Assembly: GCA_015485375.1 (NCBI GenBank)
Contig: WFTU01000431.1
Location: forward strand, 1-20,243
DNA length: 20,243 nucleotides
Direction: 5' to 3'
From: Paracoccaceae bacterium
GTDB taxonomy: Bacteria > Pseudomonadota > Alphaproteobacteria > Rhodobacterales > Rhodobacteraceae
Below, piece after piece: positions 8,495-15,892 of the stretch. The first letter of the stretch is position 1, and every line of letters begins with the position of its first letter. A program made the translations under genes and the position numbers. A model generated the notes under the pieces. The model had not been told where the DNA came from. It made no database searches and saw only the letters and a program-made list of their open reading frames with translations.

Positions 8495-9390
8495 CGACCC
8501 GAAGAAGAATGCTGACCATCCTCGCCGGTGGTGCCCTGTTACCCGTAATCGGACAGGCTGCAGCCACGCCCGCGCCGGCGCAATGGCGGGGGATTGCCCT
8601 CGGGGCCGACGCACAGATCATCCTCGACCATCCCGACGCCGATGCCCTGATCAGGCAGGCCGTCGCCGAAATCGAACGGCTGGAGGGGATTTTCAGCCTC
8701 TACCGCGACAGCCAGCTAACGCGGTTGAACCGGCAGGGGCGCCTAGACGATCCGGCCTTTGAAATGGTGGAACTGCTGTCGATATGCGATCACCTGAACA
8801 CCCGCACCGGCGGCGCTTTCGATCCCGCAATCCAGCCCCTCTGGGCGCTGTATGCCGAGAGTTTCGCCGCCGGAACCACGCCGGACGACGGGCAACTGGC
8901 CGAGGCACGTTTGAGCAGCGGTTGGGGTAACCTTCGCTTCGACGCTTCCGAAGTCGCCTTCACACAGCAGGGCAGCGCACTCACCCTGAACGGTGTCGCG
9001 CAAGGATATATCGCCGACAAAATCGCCGCCATGTTCCGTTCCAACGGAGTCGAAAACGTGCTGGTCAACACTGGGGAGATCATGGCCGTCGGTTCCGCAC
9101 CGGACAGTAAGGCGTGGCCGGTCAAACTGCGTGACCGCACGGGGAAACTACCGCTGCGCAATCAGGCCGTCGCTACGTCGGCCCCGCTCGGCACCACGTT
9201 CGACCAAGGCGGCAAGGTCGGCCACATCATCGACCCGCGCAGCGGCAAACCGGCCGGCCGCTGGCCGCAGATCAGCGTCGTCGCCCGCAGCGCCGCATTG
9301 GCTGACGGGTTCTCGACAGCCTTCTGCCTGATGGACAGGGAAGAAATCGCCGCTGCCCGCACGGATGCGGTTATCGACGTGATCCTTTAA
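8491..9390 (+). CDS. nosX: NosX, ApbE-family FMN transferase
   Basis: NosX attaches FMN covalently to a threonine of NosR and is exported by the Tat pathway. The 299-residue protein starts with a twin-arginine signal (MTTRRRMLTILAGGALL). ApbE-fold landmarks follow: YRDSQLTRLNRQG, TGGAFDPAIQPLW, the FAD/Mg-binding stretch LNGVAQGYIADK, LVNTGEI, GHIIDPRSGKP and DGFSTAFCLM. Its substrate motif is present in NosR (SGATVT), so enzyme and target are encoded at the two ends of the same operon. It is the last nos gene and ends two bases before a convergent gene. No nosC or nosH-like gene follows. Confidence 0.95.
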   Translation: MTTRRRMLTILAGGALLPVIGQAAATPAPAQWRGIALGADAQIILDHPDADALIRQAVAEIERLEGIFSLYRDSQLTRLNRQGRLDDPAFEMVELLSICDHLNTRTGGAFDPAIQPLWALYAESFAAGTTPDDGQLAEARLSSGWGNLRFDASEVAFTQQGSALTLNGVAQGYIADKIAAMFRSNGVENVLVNTGEIMAVGSAPDSKAWPVKLRDRTGKLPLRNQAVATSAPLGTTFDQGGKVGHIIDPRSGKPAGRWPQISVVARSAALADGFSTAFCLMDREEIAAARTDAVIDVIL

Positions 9391-9392
9391 GG

Positions 9393-10370
9393 TCAGGCGT
9401 CGTCCCACTGCCAGAGCGCGGGGATAAACCGGTAGGCATCCCCGGAGGGCATCACATAGCCGACGCCGGGGAAGGGGAAGTGGAATCCCAGAACCGCCAT
9501 GCGGTCCGCCGAGGTCTGATCCAGAAGGCGTCGACGGGTGCTGACCGTCAGGTCGCCGTCCATGTCGAAATTGCCGACCCATCCGGGGCGCTCGAAACTG
9601 ACATAGGCATGGGAAACGGAATCGCCGAAAATCATCAGGCTTTCGTCGCCGCTCTCGACCATCACCGACATATGCCCCGGCGTATGGCCGGGCGTGTCGA
9701 TCATACGAATCCCCGGCGCAACCTCGTGCCCGTCCTGCACATGCTCCATCTGCGGCTCCGCCACGGTTAGCGAGTTCACCGCCCCCAGCACGACCTGCTG
9801 CAGGGGGGCTGCAACCTCGTTCACGCGATCGGGTTTCATCCACCAGTCGTATTCGGCCGAGCCGATGAAATAGGTCGCATCGGGGAAAATCGCCTCGTCA
9901 AAATCGTCGCGGATACCCCAGACGTGGTCGGGGTGGGCATGGGTCAGCACCACATGGGTGATGTCGTCGTAGTTGATGCCCGCCGCTTCCAGATTGGACA
10001 GCATCCGTCCCGCAGTGTCGAAAAACCGTGTACCGCCACCGACATCGACGATCACTTTCGCATCGCCCAGCTCGATCACTACATGGTTCATGTGGGCGTA
10101 ATGGGTGGTGCTGTCGAGGTAGTGCTGCTCCAGAAATTCCAGCACCTCTTCCTCGTCCGCATTCTTGCCCAGGCGTCTGGCGCTGCCGGTAAAATACCCG
10201 TCCGAGACCACGGTCAGCTGCGCCTCTCCGACCTTGAAACGGAAGTATCCGGCGGCCTGTCCGCTATCCGGCGGGCTGGTGCGGGCCATCACCGGAGACG
10301 AGAGCGCAAAGGCCGGCGCGGCGGCGGTCATTTTCAGCAAATCGCGGCGGGAAGGGCGGAGCAGGGACAT
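9393..10370 (-). CDS. Tat-exported MBL-fold metallo-hydrolase
   Basis: This is a 325-residue protein with a twin-arginine signal (PSRRDLLKM, then an alanine-rich stretch to about residue 29), so it probably acts in the periplasm. The metallo-beta-lactamase fold is clear from the zinc ligands H144, H146, D148 and H149 (THAHPDHVWG), H233 (TPGHTPGH), D250 (FGDSV) and H297 (GFHFPFPG). This is the full dinuclear set, arranged as in methyl parathion hydrolase and AHL-lactonase-type enzymes. The substrate cannot be told from the sequence. AGAGG lies just upstream of the start at 10370. It is convergent with nosX, with two bases between the stops. It is transcribed in the same direction as the TRAP gene upstream but separated from it by a strong hairpin, so it is probably a separate unit. 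Confidence 0.88.
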   Translation of the reverse strand: MSLLRPSRRDLLKMTAAAPAFALSSPVMARTSPPDSGQAAGYFRFKVGEAQLTVVSDGYFTGSARRLGKNADEEEVLEFLEQHYLDSTTHYAHMNHVVIELGDAKVIVDVGGGTRFFDTAGRMLSNLEAAGINYDDITHVVLTHAHPDHVWGIRDDFDEAIFPDATYFIGSAEYDWWMKPDRVNEVAAPLQQVVLGAVNSLTVAEPQMEHVQDGHEVAPGIRMIDTPGHTPGHMSVMVESGDESLMIFGDSVSHAYVSFERPGWVGNFDMDGDLTVSTRRRLLDQTSADRMAVLGFHFPFPGVGYVMPSGDAYRFIPALWQWDDA

Positions 10371-10461
10371 TCAAAACCTCTTTCTGGCTGACAGGAACGG
10401 GCAGTTTTGCGGGAAAAAGGCGCCAGAGCAAGAAATATATGCAATTTGCTGCATCCGTGCG

Positions 10462-10494
10462 GTCAGGGGCCGGAGCGTGTTTCCGGCCCCTGAC
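10462..10494 (-). terminator. Perfect 13-bp hairpin downstream of the TRAP solute-binding gene
   Basis: GTCAGGGGCCGGA at 10462-10474 and its exact complement at 10482-10494 enclose a seven-base loop. The stem begins eight bases past the minus-strand stop codon at 10502-10504. There is no T-run after the stem on either strand, so it may act as a U-less terminator or as a 3'-end stabiliser. It also insulates the next minus-strand gene. Confidence 0.65.
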
Positions 10495-10501
10495 GGGGAT
10501 T

Positions 10502-11527
10502 TTACTGCGCGTTTTTCGCGATCAGTTCCTTGGCGGAATCGATCAGGGCCTGCCCGTCGATGCCGAGTTTGTCCATCTCGGCCAGCCATTCGGTGACCAC
10601 CGGTTTGGCGGCTTCCATCCAGCGGGCTTTTTCGGCGTCGTCCAGCACGATGATGTCGTTGCCGGTGGCTTCGGCCCTGGCGCGGCCAACCTCGTCACCC
10701 TCGTCCATGACGCGACCGAACATCGCCGCAACCTCGACACCGGAGTTGGCATCGATCACCGCTTTCAGGTCATCGGGCAGGGCATTATAGCTGTCGTTGT
10801 TCATGGTCAGAACAAAGGTTGCCGTATAAAGGCCGGGGTTGGATTCAAAGCCTGTGTGGCTGCTCACCAGTTCCGGCACTTTCAGCGGCACTGTGACTTC
10901 CCACGGGATCACGGTCCCGTCGATCACGCCCTTGGACAGGGCCTCGGGCACGGCGGGCACCGGCATGCCGACCGGTGTTGCGCCGAGTTTGCTCAGCAGG
11001 TTGGTGATCACGCGGGTCGGGCCGCGCAGTTTCTGGCCGGCCACATCCTCGAGGCTGTTGATCGGCTTGTTGGTGTGGATCCAGCCCGGACCATGCACAT
11101 GGAAGGCGATCGGGCGGGTGTCCTGAAACTCGTCCATGGCGTTCTGCTCGACGTATTCCTGAAACGCGCGCGAGGCGCTTTCGGCGTCGCCGGTCATGAA
11201 CGGCAGCTCGAAGGCCTCGGTTTTCGGGAAGCGGCCGGGCGAGTAGCCCAGAACCGTCCAGACGATATCGACCACCCCGTCGCGCGCCTGATTGTAGAGC
11301 GAGGGGGGCGCGCCGCCGAGCTGCATGGACGGATAATGCTCGATCTTGATGCGGCCGTTGGAATCGGCCTCGACCTTGGCGATCCACGGTTCGATGGCGT
11401 TGGCGGGGATTCCGGCCTGAATCGGCAGGAACTGGTGCAGACGCAGGGTGACTTCCTGCGCCAGCGCCGTGGTGGCGAGGGCGACGGCGGTTGCGGTTGC
11501 CCCGATAAACAGTGACAGTTTTTTCAT
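10502..11527 (-). CDS. TRAP transporter solute-binding protein, DctP-type (orphan)
   Basis: This is a 341-residue periplasmic binding protein with a Sec signal (MKKLSLFIGATATAVALATTALA, cleavage after residue 23) and a DctP-type fold. Features include HQFLP near the mature N-terminus, YPSMQLGG, and KLRGPTRV, whose R168 is in the position of the conserved carboxylate-binding arginine. The ligand is therefore probably a carboxylate, but its identity cannot be read from sequence. GGGAG lies just upstream of ATG 11527, so the shorter start is preferred to 11554. No DctQ or DctM membrane subunit gene lies in the window, which makes this an orphan binding protein. It is 69 bases downstream of the Dyp peroxidase gene on the same strand. 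Confidence 0.93.
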   Translation of the reverse strand: MKKLSLFIGATATAVALATTALAQEVTLRLHQFLPIQAGIPANAIEPWIAKVEADSNGRIKIEHYPSMQLGGAPPSLYNQARDGVVDIVWTVLGYSPGRFPKTEAFELPFMTGDAESASRAFQEYVEQNAMDEFQDTRPIAFHVHGPGWIHTNKPINSLEDVAGQKLRGPTRVITNLLSKLGATPVGMPVPAVPEALSKGVIDGTVIPWEVTVPLKVPELVSSHTGFESNPGLYTATFVLTMNNDSYNALPDDLKAVIDANSGVEVAAMFGRVMDEGDEVGRARAEATGNDIIVLDDAEKARWMEAAKPVVTEWLAEMDKLGIDGQALIDSAKELIAKNAQ

Positions 11528-11596
11528 GTGATACTCCCATATTGACCGCCACACATTGCGGCGGCCAAAGGGCTGTCGTCAACCGTTTTTGCCGCG

Positions 11597-12457
11597 TTAC
11601 ATGCCGATCAGGGACAAGTCGAGCCGCCCGTCCTTTACCGGCGGGCACCAGAAATTGCTGCCGCTGACCGGGCGACTGAAGCGGAACAGCGCGTCGAGAA
11701 TCCCGTCCTCCAGCCCGGCCATGCGGCGCATCTGGACCTCGAAAGCATAGAAGGAACTCCCGAAGGCAACGAACTGCAACCCCTCGCCGCGCGTGTCACT
11801 CCACGGCATGGAGCGGCGCACAACAAAGGCCTCCGGCTCGAAACTCTCCTGCGCCGTGCGTTTGACATGGGCATCGATCGGGGCGTCGGTCAGCTCCACA
11901 TCGTCGCTGGCGCGACGCCCGATGATATTGTCGCGGGTTTGCAGCGGAAAACTGTCGAAACGGGCCAGATCATGCACCCATTTCTGCACGGATACGAAAC
12001 TCGAACCGGCCGCAAATGCCGCGGCCTCGGCGGCGGCCCCTTCGGGGTTCTCGGTGCCGTCCTGATAACCGCTAAGATCAAGGCCGGTTTTGTATTTGAA
12101 CCCGTTGGTCTGGTCGACCGGCACAAAGGCCGGCGCCAGATCCTGCAGCAGAACGCGCGCATCATGCGCAATCTGGCCGGCATCGTCGCCGCGTAGCCAC
12201 AGCCACAGATCCGCTTGTGTTGCAGGCACCTCGCATCCGGGTCCGGTCAGGGCGCGAAAGGCGTGCAATTCCTCAAGCGATTGCCCGACTCCCTGCACCA
12301 GACCCGCGCCCAGCCCGATAACCAACGCGTCCGAAACCGGTCGTTTCGCCAGCATTTTCAACACGGGCGCAGGATTTTCTCCGGGGACTGCCCGCAATTC
12401 GATGAAGCGCGCCTGCGCCGGAACCGGGGCCAGAATGCCGGGTTGAGATTGGGTCAT
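11597..12457 (-). CDS. Dyp-type haem peroxidase (YfeX-like)
   Basis: This 286-residue protein of the dye-decolourising peroxidase family is close in length and motifs to YfeX. It has the GxxDG signature as GYQDGTENPEG (D133 is the catalytic aspartate), a probable proximal haem ligand H197 in DAHVKR, and arginines R214/R215 in VVRRSMPW near the distal pocket. There is no signal peptide or Tat motif, so it is probably cytoplasmic. Such enzymes use H2O2 on porphyrins or other electron donors; the natural substrate is unknown. AAGGGA precedes ATG 12457. It is divergent from dusA across about 100 bases, in which I see no convincing promoter. Confidence 0.92.
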   Translation of the reverse strand: MTQSQPGILAPVPAQARFIELRAVPGENPAPVLKMLAKRPVSDALVIGLGAGLVQGVGQSLEELHAFRALTGPGCEVPATQADLWLWLRGDDAGQIAHDARVLLQDLAPAFVPVDQTNGFKYKTGLDLSGYQDGTENPEGAAAEAAAFAAGSSFVSVQKWVHDLARFDSFPLQTRDNIIGRRASDDVELTDAPIDAHVKRTAQESFEPEAFVVRRSMPWSDTRGEGLQFVAFGSSFYAFEVQMRRMAGLEDGILDALFRFSRPVSGSNFWCPPVKDGRLDLSLIGM

Positions 12458-12559
12458 ATCGGTTTTCCCTTGTTTTGAAACACAACGCCGCAGCCTCGGC
12501 CCTCGCCAAGCCCTGTGGTTTGTTCTATCTATGACCGGAATTACAGGGCGCAAGGCTGG

Positions 12560-13555
12560 ATGACCATGACGCATATCAATCGAAAACTCTCGGTCGCGCC
12601 GATGATGGACTGGACGGACCGCCATTGCCGGTATTTCCACCGGCGTTTCAGCCGCGAGACGCTGCTTTATACCGAAATGGTCACCGCGCCTGCTGTCATC
12701 AACGGCGACCGCGCGCGCCTGCTGGGCTATCACCCCGACGAGCACCCTGTGGCACTGCAGCTCGGCGGCTCCGATCCCGACCAATTGGCCGAGGCCACGC
12801 GTATCGCCTGCGATTTTGGCTATGACGAGATCAACCTCAACGTCGGCTGTCCATCGGATCGCGTGCAGTCCGGCAGTTTCGGGGCTGTGCTGATGGAGGA
12901 CCCCGCGAAGGTTGCGCGTTGCGTCGGGGCGATGGTGCGCGCCTCTGACGGGCCGGAGATCACGGTGAAATGCCGCATTGGCGTTGACGACCAGAACCCC
13001 GCCGAAATCCTGCCGGAGTTTCTGGCCCGCGTTTCGGCAGCCGGTATCCGCAGCTTTACCATCCATGCCCGCAAGGCGTGGCTTCAGGGCCTCAGCCCGA
13101 AGGAAAACCGCGACGTGCCACCGCTGGATTACGATCTGGTCTATGCCATGAAGCGCCTGTTTCCGGGGCTGGAGATATGCATCAACGGCGGGGTCACCTC
13201 GCTGGAGGAGGCCGAAGCCCACCTTGCGGCAGGGGTGGACGGGGTGATGATCGGGCGCTCCGCCTATCACGAACCGGCGGCGATCCTGTCGCAAGCCGAC
13301 CGCCGGATATTCGGGGCCGGAACGGATGTCACGGCGGAACAGGCGGTGCTGGATATGATCCCCTACATCGAGGCCGAACTGGCCAAAGGCACGCGCCTCA
13401 ACCAGATCACCCGCCATATGCTCGGCGCTTTTGCCGGCCGCCCCGGTGCGCGCAAATGGCGGCGGGTGCTGTCCGAGGGCGCGCACAAGGACGGGGCGGG
13501 GACGGAACTGGTGCTGGCGGCGCTGGCCGAAATACAACAAAGAGAGGACGCCTGA
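12560..13555 (+). CDS. dusA: tRNA-dihydrouridine synthase A
   Basis: This FMN enzyme reduces uridine to dihydrouridine in the tRNA D-loop (U20/U20a for DusA). The 331-residue protein matches E. coli DusA closely: RKLSVAPMMDWTDRHCRYF at the N-terminus, EHPVALQLGGSDP, the catalytic cysteine C97 in INLNVGCPSDRV, HARKAWLQGLSPKENR, and INGGVTSLEEAEAHL with GVDGVMIGR for FMN binding. I chose ATG 12560, which has AAGG five bases upstream; ATG 12566 is an alternative. The frame upstream to 12515 shows no family similarity. The stop directly touches the ATG of the following permease gene. Confidence 0.96.
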   Translation: MTMTHINRKLSVAPMMDWTDRHCRYFHRRFSRETLLYTEMVTAPAVINGDRARLLGYHPDEHPVALQLGGSDPDQLAEATRIACDFGYDEINLNVGCPSDRVQSGSFGAVLMEDPAKVARCVGAMVRASDGPEITVKCRIGVDDQNPAEILPEFLARVSAAGIRSFTIHARKAWLQGLSPKENRDVPPLDYDLVYAMKRLFPGLEICINGGVTSLEEAEAHLAAGVDGVMIGRSAYHEPAAILSQADRRIFGAGTDVTAEQAVLDMIPYIEAELAKGTRLNQITRHMLGAFAGRPGARKWRRVLSEGAHKDGAGTELVLAALAEIQQREDA

Positions 13556-14383
13556 ATGTATGGTCTGGAACTGTCACAACTGTTGCCGATGCTGGCTCTT
13601 TTGCTGGCCATCGGTGCCATTGCAGGCGTCATAGCGGGGCTGCTTGGTGTCGGCGGCGGCATCGTTCTGGTGCCGGCCTTTTACTATACCTTCGCCTCGC
13701 TGGGGTATGACTCCGTGATGCTGATGCAGATTTGTGTGGCAACCTCGCTGGCGACGATTGTATTCACCTCGGTCCGGTCGGTGTTGAGCCACAACAAAAA
13801 GGGTGTCGTCGACTGGGATATCCTGCGCGGCTGGGCTCCCGGTATTGCCATCGGAGCATTGCTCGGCGTCCTGACTGCCCGCGGCATGAAATCCGAGAGC
13901 CTGATGATCGTGTTCGGCGTCCTCGGCGTGATCGTCGGCCTATACCTTGCGTTCGGCAAGCAAAGCTGGCGATTGGGTGACCAGATGCCGGGCGGTATCG
14001 CCCGTGCCATTGCCTCGCCGGTTCTGGGTTTCCTGTCGGTGCTGATGGGTATCGGCGGTGGCAGCTTCGGCGTGCCGATGATGACCCTCTACGGCCGCCC
14101 GATCCATCGCGCAGTGGCAACTGCCGCCGGTTTTGGGGTAATTATCGCCGTGCCGTCGGTGCTGGGCTTCCTGCTGTCAGGCTGGGGTGTCGAGGGCAAA
14201 CCGCCGCTTACCTTCGGTCTGGTCAACCTGCCCGCCTTCGTTATCGTGATTTCCATGACGCTGCTGACCGCGCCGCTCGGCGTGAAAATCGCCCATTCGA
14301 TGGACCCGAAACCGCTGAAACGGGTATTCGCCGCCTTCATCATGCTGATGGCGCTGAACATGCTTCGCAAGGCGTTGATGTAG
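13556..14383 (+). CDS. TauE/SafE family permease (sulfite/anion exporter-like)
   Basis: This 275-residue integral membrane protein has about eight hydrophobic segments in two related halves. Each half starts with a glycine-rich motif: IAGLLGVGGGIVLVPAFYY in the first, VLMGIGGGSFGVPMMTLYG in the second. This duplicated GxGGG layout is the hallmark of the TauE/SafE (former DUF81) family, which moves sulfite, sulfoacetate or other small anions. The substrate is not predictable here. It starts immediately after the dusA stop, with GAGAGG inside the end of dusA as ribosome site, so the two are probably co-transcribed. It ends three bases before the convergent protease gene stop. Confidence 0.92.
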   Translation: MYGLELSQLLPMLALLLAIGAIAGVIAGLLGVGGGIVLVPAFYYTFASLGYDSVMLMQICVATSLATIVFTSVRSVLSHNKKGVVDWDILRGWAPGIAIGALLGVLTARGMKSESLMIVFGVLGVIVGLYLAFGKQSWRLGDQMPGGIARAIASPVLGFLSVLMGIGGGSFGVPMMTLYGRPIHRAVATAAGFGVIIAVPSVLGFLLSGWGVEGKPPLTFGLVNLPAFVIVISMTLLTAPLGVKIAHSMDPKPLKRVFAAFIMLMALNMLRKALM

Positions 14384-14388
14384 CGCTA
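14381..14388. other. Palindrome holding both stop codons of convergent genes
   Basis: TAGCGCTA is a perfect palindrome. Its first three bases are the TAG stop of the TauE/SafE gene, and its last three are the complement of the TAG stop of the convergent protease gene. Extended by one base on each side it is GTAGCGCTAC. No longer hairpin or T-run is present, so it is not called a terminator. Confidence 0.6.
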
Positions 14389-15063
14389 CTGGCGCAGGAT
14401 CATCCGGTCCTTCTGGATGACCGCTTCGCTCAGCGACTGAATAAAGCTCATCCCGAGCAGCGAGGAATGCAGCGCTCCCGGCTCCGCCACAGCAGCGCGC
14501 AGGTCGTGGACGGTTACATCGCCGATGGTCAGTGTGTCGATAGTGATCGGAGCCACGAAGGATTTGCCGTTGGCCGTCGTCAGCGGGGTTGAAAAATCCA
14601 GCGATTCCATATCCAGCCCCATGCGTTGCGCATCGTCGTTGCGCAGCAGCACCAGCGAGGCTCCGGTGTCGATCAGAACACCCACATCCGCCCCTTCGAT
14701 CTGGGCAATGGCACGAAAGTGCCCGTCCCAGGAGCGTTGCAACGATGTTTCCCCGCGGGTCAGGGCCAGTGCTGCGGTTTCCGGCGCCGGTGGCGCCAGG
14801 TTGCGGTTGTATTCCGCGCTCAGGTATTCGATTCCTGCGATGCAGGCGAGGGCAATCGCTCCGTGCAGAATGCGGTGCCTGTCTTCGGACAGAAAACCCA
14901 GAAGGTTGCGGATAACTCCGGCAAAAGCGGTTCCGATCAGCCCGAAGGCCAGCAGGCTCAGCCACCAGCCACTTTCGGTACTGAACACCATTTCCGAAAA
15001 ATTGTCCCGCAGCAGGAAGGCGCCAGCCAGATATGCCATCAAGATCAGCGCCCACATTTGCAC
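14386..15063 (-). CDS. Membrane-anchored retropepsin-like aspartic protease (TIGR02281 type)
   Basis: The product has about three N-terminal hydrophobic segments (numbered from the internal ATG at 15057, roughly residues 2-16, 31-49 and 66-80), then a soluble aspartic-protease domain. The single catalytic motif is LIDTGASLVLL (D130). The motifs TPLTTANG and SSLLGMSFI are typical of retropepsin-like clan AA enzymes, which act as homodimers. The start is uncertain. GTG at 15061-15063 lies ten bases after AAAGGA, and ATG 15057 is two codons further in. A longer frame to 15150 adds an unconvincing polar stretch. The substrate is unknown, but the family is common in Rhodobacterales beside ruvX and ccmI, as here. 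Confidence 0.85.
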   Translation of the reverse strand: MQMWALILMAYLAGAFLLRDNFSEMVFSTESGWWLSLLAFGLIGTAFAGVIRNLLGFLSEDRHRILHGAIALACIAGIEYLSAEYNRNLAPPAPETAALALTRGETSLQRSWDGHFRAIAQIEGADVGVLIDTGASLVLLRNDDAQRMGLDMESLDFSTPLTTANGKSFVAPITIDTLTIGDVTVHDLRAAVAEPGALHSSLLGMSFIQSLSEAVIQKDRMILRQ

Positions 15064-15183
15064 GGTTTTAGTATCCTTTTTTAGGGGTCGGAAAGCACCG
15101 GAAAACCATGAACAAGCCCTGATGCTACCCAGTGCCGAATGAGAATTCAACCTCCGGTTAGAAAAAACCGTAATATGAAAAGG

Positions 15184-15411
15184 TTAACGTTTGGTTTCCC
15201 TGCGCCGCCCGCCGCGCCGTTTTTGCAACCGGCCCGCCCGCTCCGGCAGGGTCTCCATTAACACCCGCCGCGCCTCCGGTTCCATTTCGGACCACGCCGC
15301 GATTTCTTCGGCCGTGCGGTAGCACCCGACACAGATACCCTCGAGCGGATGCAAAACGCAAAGTTTTACACAGGGCGAGTCGATCTCGTCGCGTTTCCAG
15401 ACCTCATCCAT
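15184..15411 (-). CDS. DUF1289 family small cysteine-rich protein
   Basis: This is a 75-residue protein with the DUF1289 pattern SPCVKLCVLHPLEGICVGCY followed by RTAEEIAAW. The four cysteines, CxxxC and CxxC, probably bind a metal. The tail is strongly basic (KRRGGRRRETKR). The function of the family is not established. The start at 15411 overlaps the end of ruvX by eight bases, so the two are probably coupled. The longer frame from 15492 lies inside ruvX in another phase and is less likely. Confidence 0.9.
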   Translation of the reverse strand: MDEVWKRDEIDSPCVKLCVLHPLEGICVGCYRTAEEIAAWSEMEPEARRVLMETLPERAGRLQKRRGGRRRETKR

Positions 15412-15892
15412 TATCGCGCCCCAGAACAGCCAACCGGTCCAGCACCCCTTGCAGGATATACCCGGCTGCCACATGGTCGATAACCTCAGCACGCCGCCTG
15501 CGAGAGGTATCGGCCTCCAGCAATGCGCGTTCGGCGGCGACGGTGGACAGGCGTTCGTCCCAGAAGGTGATCGGCACCTCGGTCAGGCGGGCGAAATTGC
15601 GGGCGAAGGCGCGGGTGGATTGCGCGCGCGGCCCTTCGGAGCCGTCCATGTTGCGGGGTAAGCCCAGCACCACGCCGGCAATGTCGCGGGCATCAATGAG
15701 TTCCAGCAGGCGCGCGGCGTCGATACCGAATTTCTTGCGTTTCACGGTTTCCAGCGGCGTGGCCACACTGCGGAAGGTGTCCGAGACCGCAACGCCGATG
15801 GTTTTCGTGCCCAGATCCAGCCCCATCAGGGCCCGCATCGGCGGCAATGCCAGTGCGAAGCCCTCGACGGTTTCGTGGATATCGCCGCTCAT
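15404..15892 (-). CDS. ruvX: RuvX/YqgF family putative pre-16S rRNA nuclease
   Basis: This 162-residue RNase H-fold protein has the usual motifs: GLDLGTKTIGVAVSD (catalytic aspartate), VVLGLPRNMDG, FWDERLSTVAAER and DHVAAGYILQG. The family was first called a Holliday junction resolvase and is now linked to trimming of the pre-16S rRNA 5' end. The start at 15892 overlaps the ccmI stop by one base. The acidic N-terminal extension before ALMGLDLG is usual in this group. Confidence 0.95.
   Translation of the reverse strand: MSGDIHETVEGFALALPPMRALMGLDLGTKTIGVAVSDTFRSVATPLETVKRKKFGIDAARLLELIDARDIAGVVLGLPRNMDGSEGPRAQSTRAFARNFARLTEVPITFWDERLSTVAAERALLEADTSRRRRAEVIDHVAAGYILQGVLDRLAVLGRDNG

Noticed and set aside
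10439..11515. 358-residue plus-strand frame antisense to the TRAP binding protein
   Set aside because: It has histidine/glycine-rich low-information composition typical of antisense translation.
11547..11565. Short inverted repeat CCGCC/GGCGG between the peroxidase and TRAP genes
   Set aside because: The stem is five pairs with no T-run, too weak to call a terminator.
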